From positions 1 to 64,000 of the forward strand of contig CAMWPM010000007.1 in the NCBI GenBank assembly GCA_947176235.1: a stretch of DNA of 64,000 nucleotides, given 5' to 3'. This DNA is from an uncultured Bacteroidales bacterium (GTDB taxonomy: Bacteria; Bacteroidota; Bacteroidia; Bacteroidales; Muribaculaceae). Position 1 is the stretch's first letter, and each line of letters begins with the position of its first letter. Both the position numbers and the translations under genes were made by a program. Shown here piece after piece: positions 19,287 through 28,641 of the stretch. Below the pieces are notes generated by a model. It did no database searches, was not told the DNA's origin, and worked only from the letters and a program-made list of their open reading frames with translations.

Positions 19287-22200
19287 ATGAAGAACATTTG
19301 TTTCAAAATGTCACGGAAGGCATGGCTCGTACTTGTCATGGTACTGGCCGTATCTCTTCCTGCTTTAGCGCAGAAAATCACTGTCACCGGTACGGTCTCC
19401 GACCCCACCGGCGAGCCCCTCATCGGTGCCAGTGTGTTCGCTCAAGGCACAAGCATCGGTGTCGCCACGGATTTTGATGGCAATTACTCCATCAATGTCG
19501 ATCCCGACGCAGTCCTCGTCTTCTCCTATGTTGGGTTCAACAACAAGGAAGTGAAAGTCGACGGTCGCACTCAGATCGATGTCACCCTCGAGGAAAACAC
19601 CGTGATGCTCAACGAAGTAGTGGCTATCGGTTACGGTACGGTCAAGAAATCGGACGCTACCGGCTCTGTAGCCACCGTGAAGCCTTCCGAGATTCAGGCT
19701 GGTCTTGCCACATCGGCTCAGGACCTCCTCGTCGGCGCTTCTCCCGGCGTCGTGGTCACCACCAACGGTAGCCCCCAGGGTTCTGCCGACATCCAGATCC
19801 GCGGCGGTGCGTCGCTCGCAGCAAGCAATGCCCCGCTTATCGTTATCGACGGTGTGCCCATGATCACCGACGGCACTACCGGTGGCGGCAACCCTCTCGG
19901 TCTCGTATCGCCTGAGAACATCGAGTCAATGACCATCCTCAAGGACGCCTCCGCTACAGCCATCTACGGTTCGCGCGCATCCAACGGCGTCATCATCATC
20001 ACCACCAAGAAGGGTACTTCCGGCAAGCCTCAGGTCAGCTTCACCATGAACGGCTACGTCAACACTCCCCGTAAGTACCTCAACATGATGAATGCAGGCG
20101 AGTTCCGCCAGTTCATCATCAACGAGTACGGTGCTGACAGCGAGCAGGCTTCGGCTCTCGGCAAAGCCAGCACCAACTGGATGAAGGAAGCCATGCGCAC
20201 CACATTCTCCTCCGACTATAGCCTCAGCGTGGGCGGTCAGGCAGGATTCCTCCCCTACCGCGTAGCACTTTCCTACACCGACAACAATGGTATCCTCAAG
20301 AGCTCAAGCATGGACCGCGTGACGGCTGCAATCAACCTCACCCCGAAGTTCTTCGACGGTCTACTGCAGGTCAGCGCCAACGTCAAGGGATCATATACCA
20401 AGAATGACTGGGAATCAAACACCCTCGGCACATGCGCAAGCATGAACCCCACCATCGCCCCCAAGGATCCCAACGGATCGCCTCTTTTCAGCTACTGGAC
20501 TACTTACATCGGCGGCGGACTTCTTGCCGGTCCCGACACCCCCGGTACGGCGGTCAACACCACCACCGCTCCGATGAACCCCATTGCCGAAATCATGGGC
20601 AACATCTCTCGCGGTAATATCTTCCATTCCGTGGGCAATCTTCAGCTCGATCTCAAGATGCCATTCCTTCCCGACCTTCGTGCCAATCTCAACCTCGGTT
20701 ATGACTACCAGCACGGTATGAACTACTCCTACACCGAGATGTTCACCCCCATGGCATGGAACGGCGGTTATGAAGTTGTCAGCCCCGACGGCAAGATGCA
20801 AGTGGTGAAGGACGGCGGCACTTCTGCCAAGAAGGAGCACCAGACCCGCACCAACCTTCTTCTCGACTTCTATCTCAACTACAACAAGGACATCGAGGCA
20901 ATCCGCTCCGCTCTCGACGTGACTGCCGGTTACTCATGGCAGAAATTCCACAACACCGGCCACAACTTCACATATGTGAAGTCGGTCGGCGATCCCGCCA
21001 ACCGAAAATATGTAGGCGTACAGTCCCGTCCTACCTATTATTATAGCACGCCCTATCAGCTCGTTTCGTTCTTCGGACGTGTCAACTACACTCTCCTCAA
21101 CCGCTACCTCGTGACAGCAACTGTCCGCTGGGACGGCACCAGCCGCTTCTCCAAGGATCACCGCTGGGGCACATTCCCCTCTGTGGCTCTCGGCTGGAAG
21201 CTGCTTGAGGAAAGCTTCATGGAAGGACTGCGCGGCACCATGACCGAGCTTAAGCTCCGTGGCGGCTACGGTCTCACCGGTCAGCAGGATCTCCCCGACG
21301 TATTCTTCCCCTATCTCCCCGTCTACAACGTCTCCACCAACCTCTCGGGCATGTATCCCTCGCTCACCCAGAACGGTGGCGCAGGCGTGCTTCCCATCAC
21401 CCCCGGCTCCTACAACGCCGACATCAAGTGGGAGGAGACAGCAACGTGGAACGCCGGTATCGACTTCGGTTTCCTCAACAACCGCATCACCGGCAGCATC
21501 GACTTCTACAAGCGCAAGACTTACGACCTTCTCACGTTCGCCAACTACCCCGCAGGCTCCAACCTCACCAACAAGGGCAACATCAATATCGGCGACCTTG
21601 AGAACATCGGTGTCGAGTTCACCCTCAACACCCGTCCTGTCGTGACACGCGACTGGACATGGCAGTCCAACATCAACGTGGCGTGGAACAAGAACAAGAT
21701 CACACGTCTCGCTGAAGGCGCCGACACTCAGGTGGGCGGCATCTCTGCCGGTACCGGCGGCACGATCCAGAAGCATGAGGTAGGTTATCCCGCATTCAGC
21801 TTCTTCGTCTACGAGCAGGTTTATGACAAACAGGGCAATCCCGTCGAGGGCTGCTTCGTCGACCGCAACGGTGACGGACAGATCAACGAGGCTGACAAGT
21901 ACCTCTATCACTCCCGCGACCCGAAAGTGACGCTCACCTGGAGCAACACGCTCAACTACAAGAACTGGGACTTCGGCTTCGTACTCCGTTCCAACATCGG
22001 CAACTGGATGTACAACAACACTCAGGCATCCAACGTGTTCAAGAGCTCCAACGCCGCTCTTCCCCTGTCCAACCTCCTTGCCGACACATTCCTCTTCAAC
22101 CGTTCGTCCATCACCACGATCATGAGCGACTACTTCGTGCAGAACGCTTCGTTCGTGCGCTGCGACAACATCACCCTCGGCTACACATGGCCCTCGCTGC

Positions 22201-22358
22201 TGCAGGACAAGATGCGTCTCCGTCTCTATGGCGCCGTGCAGAATCCTTTCGTCATCACCAAGTACAAAGGTCTTGATCCCGAGGTGTTCAACGGCATCGA
22301 CAATGGCGTCTATCCCATTCCTCTCACCGTTTCATTTGGTGTAGTAGCCACTTTCTAA
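19287..22358 (+). CDS. SusC/RagA-family TonB-linked outer membrane protein
   Basis: CarboxypepD-like N-terminus (VTGTVSDPTGEPLIGASVFAQGTSIGVATDFDGNYSINV), plug domain (KSDATGSVATVKPSEI...IRGGASLAASNAPLIVIDGVP). ATG at 19287 with signal peptide preferred over the track start at 19203. Confidence 0.95.
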   Translation: MKNICFKMSRKAWLVLVMVLAVSLPALAQKITVTGTVSDPTGEPLIGASVFAQGTSIGVATDFDGNYSINVDPDAVLVFSYVGFNNKEVKVDGRTQIDVTLEENTVMLNEVVAIGYGTVKKSDATGSVATVKPSEIQAGLATSAQDLLVGASPGVVVTTNGSPQGSADIQIRGGASLAASNAPLIVIDGVPMITDGTTGGGNPLGLVSPENIESMTILKDASATAIYGSRASNGVIIITTKKGTSGKPQVSFTMNGYVNTPRKYLNMMNAGEFRQFIINEYGADSEQASALGKASTNWMKEAMRTTFSSDYSLSVGGQAGFLPYRVALSYTDNNGILKSSSMDRVTAAINLTPKFFDGLLQVSANVKGSYTKNDWESNTLGTCASMNPTIAPKDPNGSPLFSYWTTYIGGGLLAGPDTPGTAVNTTTAPMNPIAEIMGNISRGNIFHSVGNLQLDLKMPFLPDLRANLNLGYDYQHGMNYSYTEMFTPMAWNGGYEVVSPDGKMQVVKDGGTSAKKEHQTRTNLLLDFYLNYNKDIEAIRSALDVTAGYSWQKFHNTGHNFTYVKSVGDPANRKYVGVQSRPTYYYSTPYQLVSFFGRVNYTLLNRYLVTATVRWDGTSRFSKDHRWGTFPSVALGWKLLEESFMEGLRGTMTELKLRGGYGLTGQQDLPDVFFPYLPVYNVSTNLSGMYPSLTQNGGAGVLPITPGSYNADIKWEETATWNAGIDFGFLNNRITGSIDFYKRKTYDLLTFANYPAGSNLTNKGNINIGDLENIGVEFTLNTRPVVTRDWTWQSNINVAWNKNKITRLAEGADTQVGGISAGTGGTIQKHEVGYPAFSFFVYEQVYDKQGNPVEGCFVDRNGDGQINEADKYLYHSRDPKVTLTWSNTLNYKNWDFGFVLRSNIGNWMYNNTQASNVFKSSNAALPLSNLLADTFLFNRSSITTIMSDYFVQNASFVRCDNITLGYTWPSLLQDKMRLRLYGAVQNPFVITKYKGLDPEVFNGIDNGVYPIPLTVSFGVVATF

Positions 22359-22397
22359 TCAAGCCATCACGTTTATTAAGGAAATATTTTGAAAATT

Positions 22398-23939
22398 ATG
22401 AAATTCTCCAAATATCTTTTCATCGGGGGCGCTGTGGCGCTGATGTCGGTCACCTCCACCTCTTGTGTGGGCGATCTCGACGTGAAGCCTGATGATCCCA
22501 ATGTCACTCTCGGACTCACCACTGCCGAGCAGTATTACGGCGTGCTCGCCCAGGCTTACGGAGGTCTCGTCCTCGAAGGCGGCATTTCCGTCGACGACGG
22601 TGGCGCCGGCGTCTACTCGCGTCAGCTCTGGAACCTTCAGGAGCTTTGCACCGACGAAGCCATCATCGGATTCAACTGGGACGACGCAGGTATCCACGAA
22701 CTCGCATTCTCCACATGGAGCGCCGACAACCACTGGCTCTACGAGTGCTTCTGCCGCTTCAACTATCAGATCGCTCTCTGCAATGAGTTCCTCCGCACCA
22801 TCAACAATGCCGGCAACCTCATTCCCGAGGCTGAGCAGCAGGTGCTCCGTGCTGAGTCACGCGTGCTCCGCGACCTTTCCTACTATCACATGATCGACCT
22901 CTTCGGCCGTGGTCCCTGGACCGACGAGAACTCCACCGTGGGTGCCATCCCTCCCACCTACGACCGCACCGAGCTTTTCGATGCCATCGTGGCTGATCTC
23001 ACCGATGCAATCCCGCATCTCAAGCCCGCCGCTCAGCAGATTTACGGTCGCATTTCGCGCGAGGCAGGCTACATGCTTCTTGCCAAGATGTACCTCAACT
23101 CCGAGGTTTACACCGGAGTGGCTCGCTGGAGCGAATGTGCCGAGGCTTGTAAGGAAATCGTCAAGACCATCAATACGCTGGTTCCCGACTACCGCTACCT
23201 CTTCTGCGCCACCAACGACAAGTATGTAGGCAACGGCGAGATTCTCTGGGCTATTCCTCAGGACGAGAACACTCTCACCACCTATGGCGGCACGACCTAT
23301 CTTTCCGGCGGTGCCTACAACGGTGAGGTCGATCCCGAAATCTACGGACTCGGCGGTGCCGACGGCTGGGGTGGTCCCCGCGTAGGCACCCAGCTTTCAC
23401 AGGCTCTTGCATCCAACGACAAGCGTCGCCTCATCTACGAAGGCGAGTTCAACGAAGGCCTCGAAAACCTCCAGTCCTGGACCAAGACCGGCGACGGCTA
23501 CATGTGTGTCAAGTTCGTCTACACTCCCGAGACCAACTACTACAACGAGGGTGGCAAGAACTCCACCACCACCATCTTCAATTCGACCGACTTCCCCGTG
23601 TTCCGCCTCGCCGACACATTCCTTATGCTTGCCGAGTGTGAGCTCCACGGCGTGTCATGCAACGGTCTGGAATACTACAATAAGGTACGCCTCCGCGCCG
23701 GTCTGGCTCCCGTGGGCAGCTACAGCGCCGACGATCTCCTCCACGAGCGTCTATGCGAGCTCTACTGGGAAGGTCACCGTCGCTCCGATCTTGTCCGCTT
23801 CGGCAAGTTCTCCGGCAGCCAGTACCTCTGGGCTTGGAAGGGTGGTCAGTATGGCGGTGCCAACACTCAGAGCTATCGCGACCTCTATTGCATCCCCGCT
23901 CAGTTTATCCCGACTCTGGGTCAGAACCCCGGTTATTAA
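22398..23939 (+). CDS. SusD/RagB-family nutrient-binding lipoprotein
   Basis: Lipoprotein signal (VTSTSCVGD), RDLSYYHMIDLFGRGPW, LCELYWEGHRRSDLVRFG; directly downstream of susC-like. ATG at 22398. Confidence 0.93.
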   Translation: MKFSKYLFIGGAVALMSVTSTSCVGDLDVKPDDPNVTLGLTTAEQYYGVLAQAYGGLVLEGGISVDDGGAGVYSRQLWNLQELCTDEAIIGFNWDDAGIHELAFSTWSADNHWLYECFCRFNYQIALCNEFLRTINNAGNLIPEAEQQVLRAESRVLRDLSYYHMIDLFGRGPWTDENSTVGAIPPTYDRTELFDAIVADLTDAIPHLKPAAQQIYGRISREAGYMLLAKMYLNSEVYTGVARWSECAEACKEIVKTINTLVPDYRYLFCATNDKYVGNGEILWAIPQDENTLTTYGGTTYLSGGAYNGEVDPEIYGLGGADGWGGPRVGTQLSQALASNDKRRLIYEGEFNEGLENLQSWTKTGDGYMCVKFVYTPETNYYNEGGKNSTTTIFNSTDFPVFRLADTFLMLAECELHGVSCNGLEYYNKVRLRAGLAPVGSYSADDLLHERLCELYWEGHRRSDLVRFGKFSGSQYLWAWKGGQYGGANTQSYRDLYCIPAQFIPTLGQNPGY

Positions 23940-23961
23940 TTTCTGAACGAATATCACGAAA

Positions 23962-25107
23962 ATGAAAAAATTACATATTTATGGTATGATGGCACTTGCA
24001 GCCTTCGGTCTCGCATCCTGCGAAGCCGACAAGGATCCAGTGCTCAATGAGCCCACAGAGTTTGTGCTCAACGTTCCGCCTTTTGCATCGCAGTGCATCG
24101 AGCTTGCCGAGGGTCACTCAATCGAGCTGACATGCTCGCAGCCCAACTACGGACTCACTCTCGCGCCTTCCTATAGTGTCGAGGTGTCGATGATGCAGGA
24201 TTTCGGTGCCTCTCTTCCCGAGCAGGCTCCCGTAGAGGAAGGTGAGGAAGGCGAACCTCCCTATTACGTGGTTGTCCCCGTGGAGAATCCCAATTCAGCG
24301 GTCATCACCGTCAGCGACGTCGATCTTTCCAATGCTATCCTCACGATGCGCGGCATCAAGGAGGAGGAGCAGTACACGCCCCTCGCTCCCCATCCTCTCT
24401 ACGTCCGCGTAGTGGCTGCCGTCAATGAGCAGGCTATCACCCGCATCACCTCCAACGTCATTACTCTCCAGCAGGTGAAAGGCTACTTCTCGCTGTCAAG
24501 CGGTCCGAAGGTGCTCTACACCCCCGGCAACTCCAACGGTTGGAATCAGGAGAACAGCCAGTGGATTCCCGAGACTGAGGAGAAGGGCATCTACAAGGGC
24601 TTCGTTTATCTCAACGGCGAATTCAAGTTCACCAACCAGCCCAACTGGGACGGCACCAACTTCGGCAACTCCGGCGAGGACGGCGTGCTATCCACCGATG
24701 GCGGTGCAGGCAACCTCACTCTGCCTGAGACCGGCGAAGGCCTCTACTTCGCTACAGTTGATCTCACCGACGAGTCCAAGCCCACCTACAAGCTCGAATA
24801 CATCGAGAGCGTGGCTCTCTGCGGCTCAGCTACCCCCGACAACTGGACACCCGCTGATGGTCCTGCCATGAAGTCCGACGACTTCCTTATCTGGACCTAC
24901 ACAGGCTCGTTTGCCGATGGTGAGTTCAAGTTCATCTTCAACCGTGGCTGGGGTATCAACCTCGGTACTGACGACGATCCCGCCGACTTTGGCACTGAAG
25001 TTGAGAATGCCCTGAAGTGGGACGGTGGCAACCTTTCGGTTTCCGCCGGCGAGCACACCGTGACGCTCGACCTCTCCAAGCTCCCCTACGGCTACACTAT
25101 TGAGTAA
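23962..25107 (+). CDS. SusE-like outer-membrane glycan-binding lipoprotein
   Basis: Lipobox LASCEAD; SusE N-terminal domain (EPTEFVLNVPPFASQCIEL...YGLTLAPSYSVEVS), then VLYTPGNSNGW starch-binding-type modules. Confidence 0.82.
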   Translation: MKKLHIYGMMALAAFGLASCEADKDPVLNEPTEFVLNVPPFASQCIELAEGHSIELTCSQPNYGLTLAPSYSVEVSMMQDFGASLPEQAPVEEGEEGEPPYYVVVPVENPNSAVITVSDVDLSNAILTMRGIKEEEQYTPLAPHPLYVRVVAAVNEQAITRITSNVITLQQVKGYFSLSSGPKVLYTPGNSNGWNQENSQWIPETEEKGIYKGFVYLNGEFKFTNQPNWDGTNFGNSGEDGVLSTDGGAGNLTLPETGEGLYFATVDLTDESKPTYKLEYIESVALCGSATPDNWTPADGPAMKSDDFLIWTYTGSFADGEFKFIFNRGWGINLGTDDDPADFGTEVENALKWDGGNLSVSAGEHTVTLDLSKLPYGYTIE

Positions 25108-25135
25108 TTTACCCTGACAACCAATTACTGATAAA

Positions 25136-27127
25136 ATGAAAAAATCACTTATAATCGGCTTGACCGCCCTCGCGCTTGGCTTCACCGCCTGCGACAACAT
25201 CGAGGACAGCTTCTCCAAGCCCCAGACCAATCCTCAGCTTCCCGGCGTCTCTGCCGAGAATGTCCCCGTTGCTCAGGGTAGCAATGCTGTCGATCTCGCT
25301 GCAATCAATGATGCCGGCGGTCTTGTCATCGTTGCCGAGGTCGCCCCCGGCACCGACTGGCCCGAAGGCTTCACCCCCTCTGTTCCCTCAGTTCAGATCG
25401 CTAAGGACGATACCTTCGATGGTGCCGTCGAGATCGACGCCGAGCTTGTTGAAGGCAATGTGACCGTCTCCCCCGATGCGTGGGAGGCGGCTCACACCGA
25501 GCTTTACGGCAAGAATCCCGCCACCACCACCTCCTATGTCCGTTTCCCGGTATATGCCGCCAACGGCAACCAGTTGTATCGCATGGGTGGCGACGACTAC
25601 TATTATGGCAACTATGCTGTCGCCGTCACTCCCTTTGATCTCTTCAACGGCAAGGTGATCGAGGAGACATATTACCTTCTCACCTCGGCTGACGGCTTTG
25701 CTTTCGACAAGGCTATCGAGATTCCGCGTGAGAATGCCGACGCTGATCCCTACGACGCTCCCGTGTTCTCCGCGCTCATCAACATCCAGGGTGCTGGCAC
25801 CGAATGGATCATTATCCCTGCCTCTACTTATGCTGCCGGTTCGCTCTCGGGCAACGTGGCTTATGGTGTAGAGGAAGTGGGTGATGACGCTCTCGCAGGT
25901 ATGCTCGTCAAGTCCGACAACGGTTCTGCCAATGTAGGCACCATCGTCGATGCCAATCCCTATATCCTGACTCTCGACATGGAAGCTCTTACCTACGACT
26001 TCGGTACAGCCTACGAGCAGCTCTATGTTCCCGGCGGTGGCAACGGCTGGTCATTCAGCACCATGCTCTTCACCGACAACTACATCCAGTACAAGGGCTT
26101 CGCCCACCTCAGCGGTGCGTTCAAGCTCACCGCCGATCCCAACTGGGATGGCGTGACTTACGGCGCAGGTGCTGAGGAAGGAACTATCAAGAAAGGTGGC
26201 GGCGACATTTCAGTGGCTGAGGACAACCTCTACTTCATGAATGTTGATCTCACTACGCTCTCTTACGAGCTAACGGCTATCGATGCTATTGGCCTTATTG
26301 GCGACGCCACTGCCAACGGCTGGGATGGCGATACTCCCATGGAGCCTTCAGCCGATCTGCTGATGTGGACCGTCACAACTGAACTCAAGGCTGGTACATT
26401 CAAGTTCCGCATGAATGGTGACTGGGCTATCAATCTCGGCGGTAGTCTTGACAATCTCGAACTCAACGGCGACAATATCTCTGTTGCATCCGATGGAGAA
26501 TATGTTGTAGTTCTTGATCTCTCCGCTTATCCCTACTCTGCACAGGTCGTTCCTGCCGACGAATGGGTTGAGCCGGTCAACGAGTACTATCTCTATGTGC
26601 CCGGCGGTGCCAACGGCTGGTCACAGACCGCTTCGAATCCTCTGGTTTCATCCGACGGCGTAAGCTTCGAAGGCTACACTTACCTCAAGGATGAGTTCAA
26701 GTTTTCCACCGGTACTGACTGGTCCGGAACCAACTATGGTCTCCAGGGCGGAGCTGTCAGCACTGCAGGCGATGCCGGCAACTTCAAGGTTGAGGATGAA
26801 GGTCTCTACTATGCCACATTCAACACCGAGTCCTACGAATACAGCCTCACGCATTACGCAAAGGTTGGCATCATCGGTAATGGCGGCGACTGGGATAACG
26901 ACCTCTTCATGACTACTGAGAATTATGTGGTATGGACCTACGAAGGTGCCCTTAAAGCCGGTGACTTCAAGTTCCGTTTCGATGCGAAGTGGGACAAGAA
27001 CTACGGTGGTGATGTCAAGAATCTCAGCGAAGGTGGTGATAACATCAAGCTGGGCGAAGATGGCAACTATCTCGTGACTCTCGACCTCAGCAAGAAGCCC
27101 TACACCTGCACGATCGAAAAGAAGTAA
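25136..27127 (+). CDS. SusF-like outer-membrane glycan-binding lipoprotein with duplicated binding modules
   Basis: Lipobox GFTACDN; repeated LYVPGGGNGW / LYVPGGANGW modules with FKLTADPNWDG / FKFSTGTDWSG and FKFRMNGDWAINLGG / FKFRFDAKWDKNYGG. Confidence 0.8.
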   Translation: MKKSLIIGLTALALGFTACDNIEDSFSKPQTNPQLPGVSAENVPVAQGSNAVDLAAINDAGGLVIVAEVAPGTDWPEGFTPSVPSVQIAKDDTFDGAVEIDAELVEGNVTVSPDAWEAAHTELYGKNPATTTSYVRFPVYAANGNQLYRMGGDDYYYGNYAVAVTPFDLFNGKVIEETYYLLTSADGFAFDKAIEIPRENADADPYDAPVFSALINIQGAGTEWIIIPASTYAAGSLSGNVAYGVEEVGDDALAGMLVKSDNGSANVGTIVDANPYILTLDMEALTYDFGTAYEQLYVPGGGNGWSFSTMLFTDNYIQYKGFAHLSGAFKLTADPNWDGVTYGAGAEEGTIKKGGGDISVAEDNLYFMNVDLTTLSYELTAIDAIGLIGDATANGWDGDTPMEPSADLLMWTVTTELKAGTFKFRMNGDWAINLGGSLDNLELNGDNISVASDGEYVVVLDLSAYPYSAQVVPADEWVEPVNEYYLYVPGGANGWSQTASNPLVSSDGVSFEGYTYLKDEFKFSTGTDWSGTNYGLQGGAVSTAGDAGNFKVEDEGLYYATFNTESYEYSLTHYAKVGIIGNGGDWDNDLFMTTENYVVWTYEGALKAGDFKFRFDAKWDKNYGGDVKNLSEGGDNIKLGEDGNYLVTLDLSKKPYTCTIEKK

Positions 27128-27156
27128 TCCCCTGCGGATAATCTCCGTAACTCCAC

Positions 27157-27195
27157 AAAAAAGCGATGCGTCCACTCCGACGCATCGCTTTTTTC
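27157..27195. terminator. Bidirectional rho-independent terminator between convergent genes
   Basis: AAAAAAGCGATGCGTC-CACTCC-GACGCATCGCTTTTTT perfect inverted repeat with A/T tracts on both sides. Confidence 0.88.
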
Positions 27196-27218
27196 ATAAA
27201 TTCTCCGACTGCTATTTG

Positions 27219-28358
27219 CTACTCGACTTCCGGAAAATATTTCTTTAGCTCATTCTTCAATACATCCGGACCGAATCCTGTGAAAACAATCTTTCTGTCC
27301 GGATTCACGAGAAATACGCCGGAACTCGTAGTCCCGTGACGGTCAAACACTCCGAATTCATTGTTCAGATCCACGAGAGTAGGGAAGGGGTACTGATCTT
27401 TTTCCAGGACAGATTTCAGAGCGTCCGTGCTTTCATATTCTCTTGTTAAAGCGAATACGTTGAGCCCGGCTGCCTGATATTTTCCTATGAATTCCGCGAT
27501 CTCCTGACATTCTTTCCTGCACGGTCCGCACCACGTCGCCCAGCAGATGATGAGATTATATCCGTCCTTCATGTAGTCATACCCACGTACCTTTTCTCCG
27601 TCAACGGTCCGGACGTCGTAGTCATGATATTTCCCGCCGTAAATCTGGTATCCGTAATTCTCTTTTTCAGCGATTGCCTTATGAGCGGGATGACCCGGGT
27701 ACTTGTCTTCGTAGTTTGCGTGATAGAATTCGAGGTCGGAATACAAAGTATGGTCATTAAATCGAGGATCCGATATTCTCGTCTCCAGATCGAGCAGGAA
27801 GGAAATCATCGGGTGCTTGGAGTAGTAATCTCTTTCCACCTCTTTCATCTCCTGATTTAGCTGATTCATTTTCTCTAAAGCAAGCGCCGGATCTTTCTCG
27901 AATAGTTCTTTTGTGACTCCCGCCGACTTTTCCTTTTGCTTTTCTTCCAGGAACTGATCCAGTTGCTGCATGGCGATTGTTTCTCTGCCTGTTGATTCTG
28001 CTATGATTTCATTTTCGTAAAGCGTAATAGTGATCTTAGCGCCATCCTCTATCAGAAAATAAGCATAGCGGGAAGTAGTCCCGGAGTCGATAATTTGTGT
28101 CCAGTCCGTTATGTGGAATGATTCAATGAAATCCGTCTCAACGTCGGTTTCCCACTTCCCGTCCTCAAGTTTTGTCCTGAAAGGGCTGTCTCTGGGATCA
28201 TTTCCAGCCTTATGTATTACAAGTTCTGTGGGTGCCACACCATCGGCAGCTTTGATCGTGATGTGAGCCTTCTCCTTTGCCGACGCTGTCATCACGCACG
28301 CCGACAGCATCCCCGCTGCCAGTGTGCCTGTACTGATTTTTTTCATGTTTTTTTTCAT
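27219..28358 (-). CDS. TlpA-like thioredoxin-fold protein with DUF4369-like N-terminus
   Basis: ICWATWCGPCRKECQEIAEFIGKYQAAGLNVFALTREYE; signal peptide; C-terminal thioredoxin fold. Confidence 0.85.
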   Translation of the reverse strand: MKKNMKKISTGTLAAGMLSACVMTASAKEKAHITIKAADGVAPTELVIHKAGNDPRDSPFRTKLEDGKWETDVETDFIESFHITDWTQIIDSGTTSRYAYFLIEDGAKITITLYENEIIAESTGRETIAMQQLDQFLEEKQKEKSAGVTKELFEKDPALALEKMNQLNQEMKEVERDYYSKHPMISFLLDLETRISDPRFNDHTLYSDLEFYHANYEDKYPGHPAHKAIAEKENYGYQIYGGKYHDYDVRTVDGEKVRGYDYMKDGYNLIICWATWCGPCRKECQEIAEFIGKYQAAGLNVFALTREYESTDALKSVLEKDQYPFPTLVDLNNEFGVFDRHGTTSSGVFLVNPDRKIVFTGFGPDVLKNELKKYFPEVE

Positions 28359-28421
28359 TGGAATATAAAAGTTGAAAAGTTAGAATCTGATTATTTTCAA
28401 TTATTTGTCAATTTCCGCTTG

Positions 28422-28451
28422 CAAATTTACCTTTTTTTTTTAGACGACCAA
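28422..28451 (-). promoter_or_regulatory. Putative promoter for the tlpA-like gene
   Basis: Reverse strand TTG-N19-TAAATTTG. Confidence 0.55.
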
Positions 28452-28597
28452 TTTACCCATGTTAATAAATAAGAGTTATGGAGAAATTTCCTACTGTTGT
28501 CATCTTTGAAAATCTGAAAATATGTTCCCGATTATTAAATATTGTGAATTTCAGTCGCTATTTTCCTTCCTTCAGTCTCGGTTGTTAAAATTTTAGC

Positions 28598-28605
28598 TAT
28601 CTTTG
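28598..28605 (+). promoter_or_regulatory. Putative -7 element opening the peptidoglycan-salvage cluster
   Basis: TATCTTTG; the -33 element is not clear. Confidence 0.5.
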
Positions 28606-28641
28606 TTGAATAACAACCAACTTTTTAAATCTTGCTTTATC

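Noticed and set aside
20934-21911. 325-aa - strand ORF
   Set aside because: Antisense to the susC-like gene; composition typical of a mirror ORF.
28431-28441. Poly-T run upstream of the tlpA-like gene as a terminator
   Set aside because: No stable hairpin directly precedes it on the + strand; it lies between the predicted promoter elements of the - strand gene.
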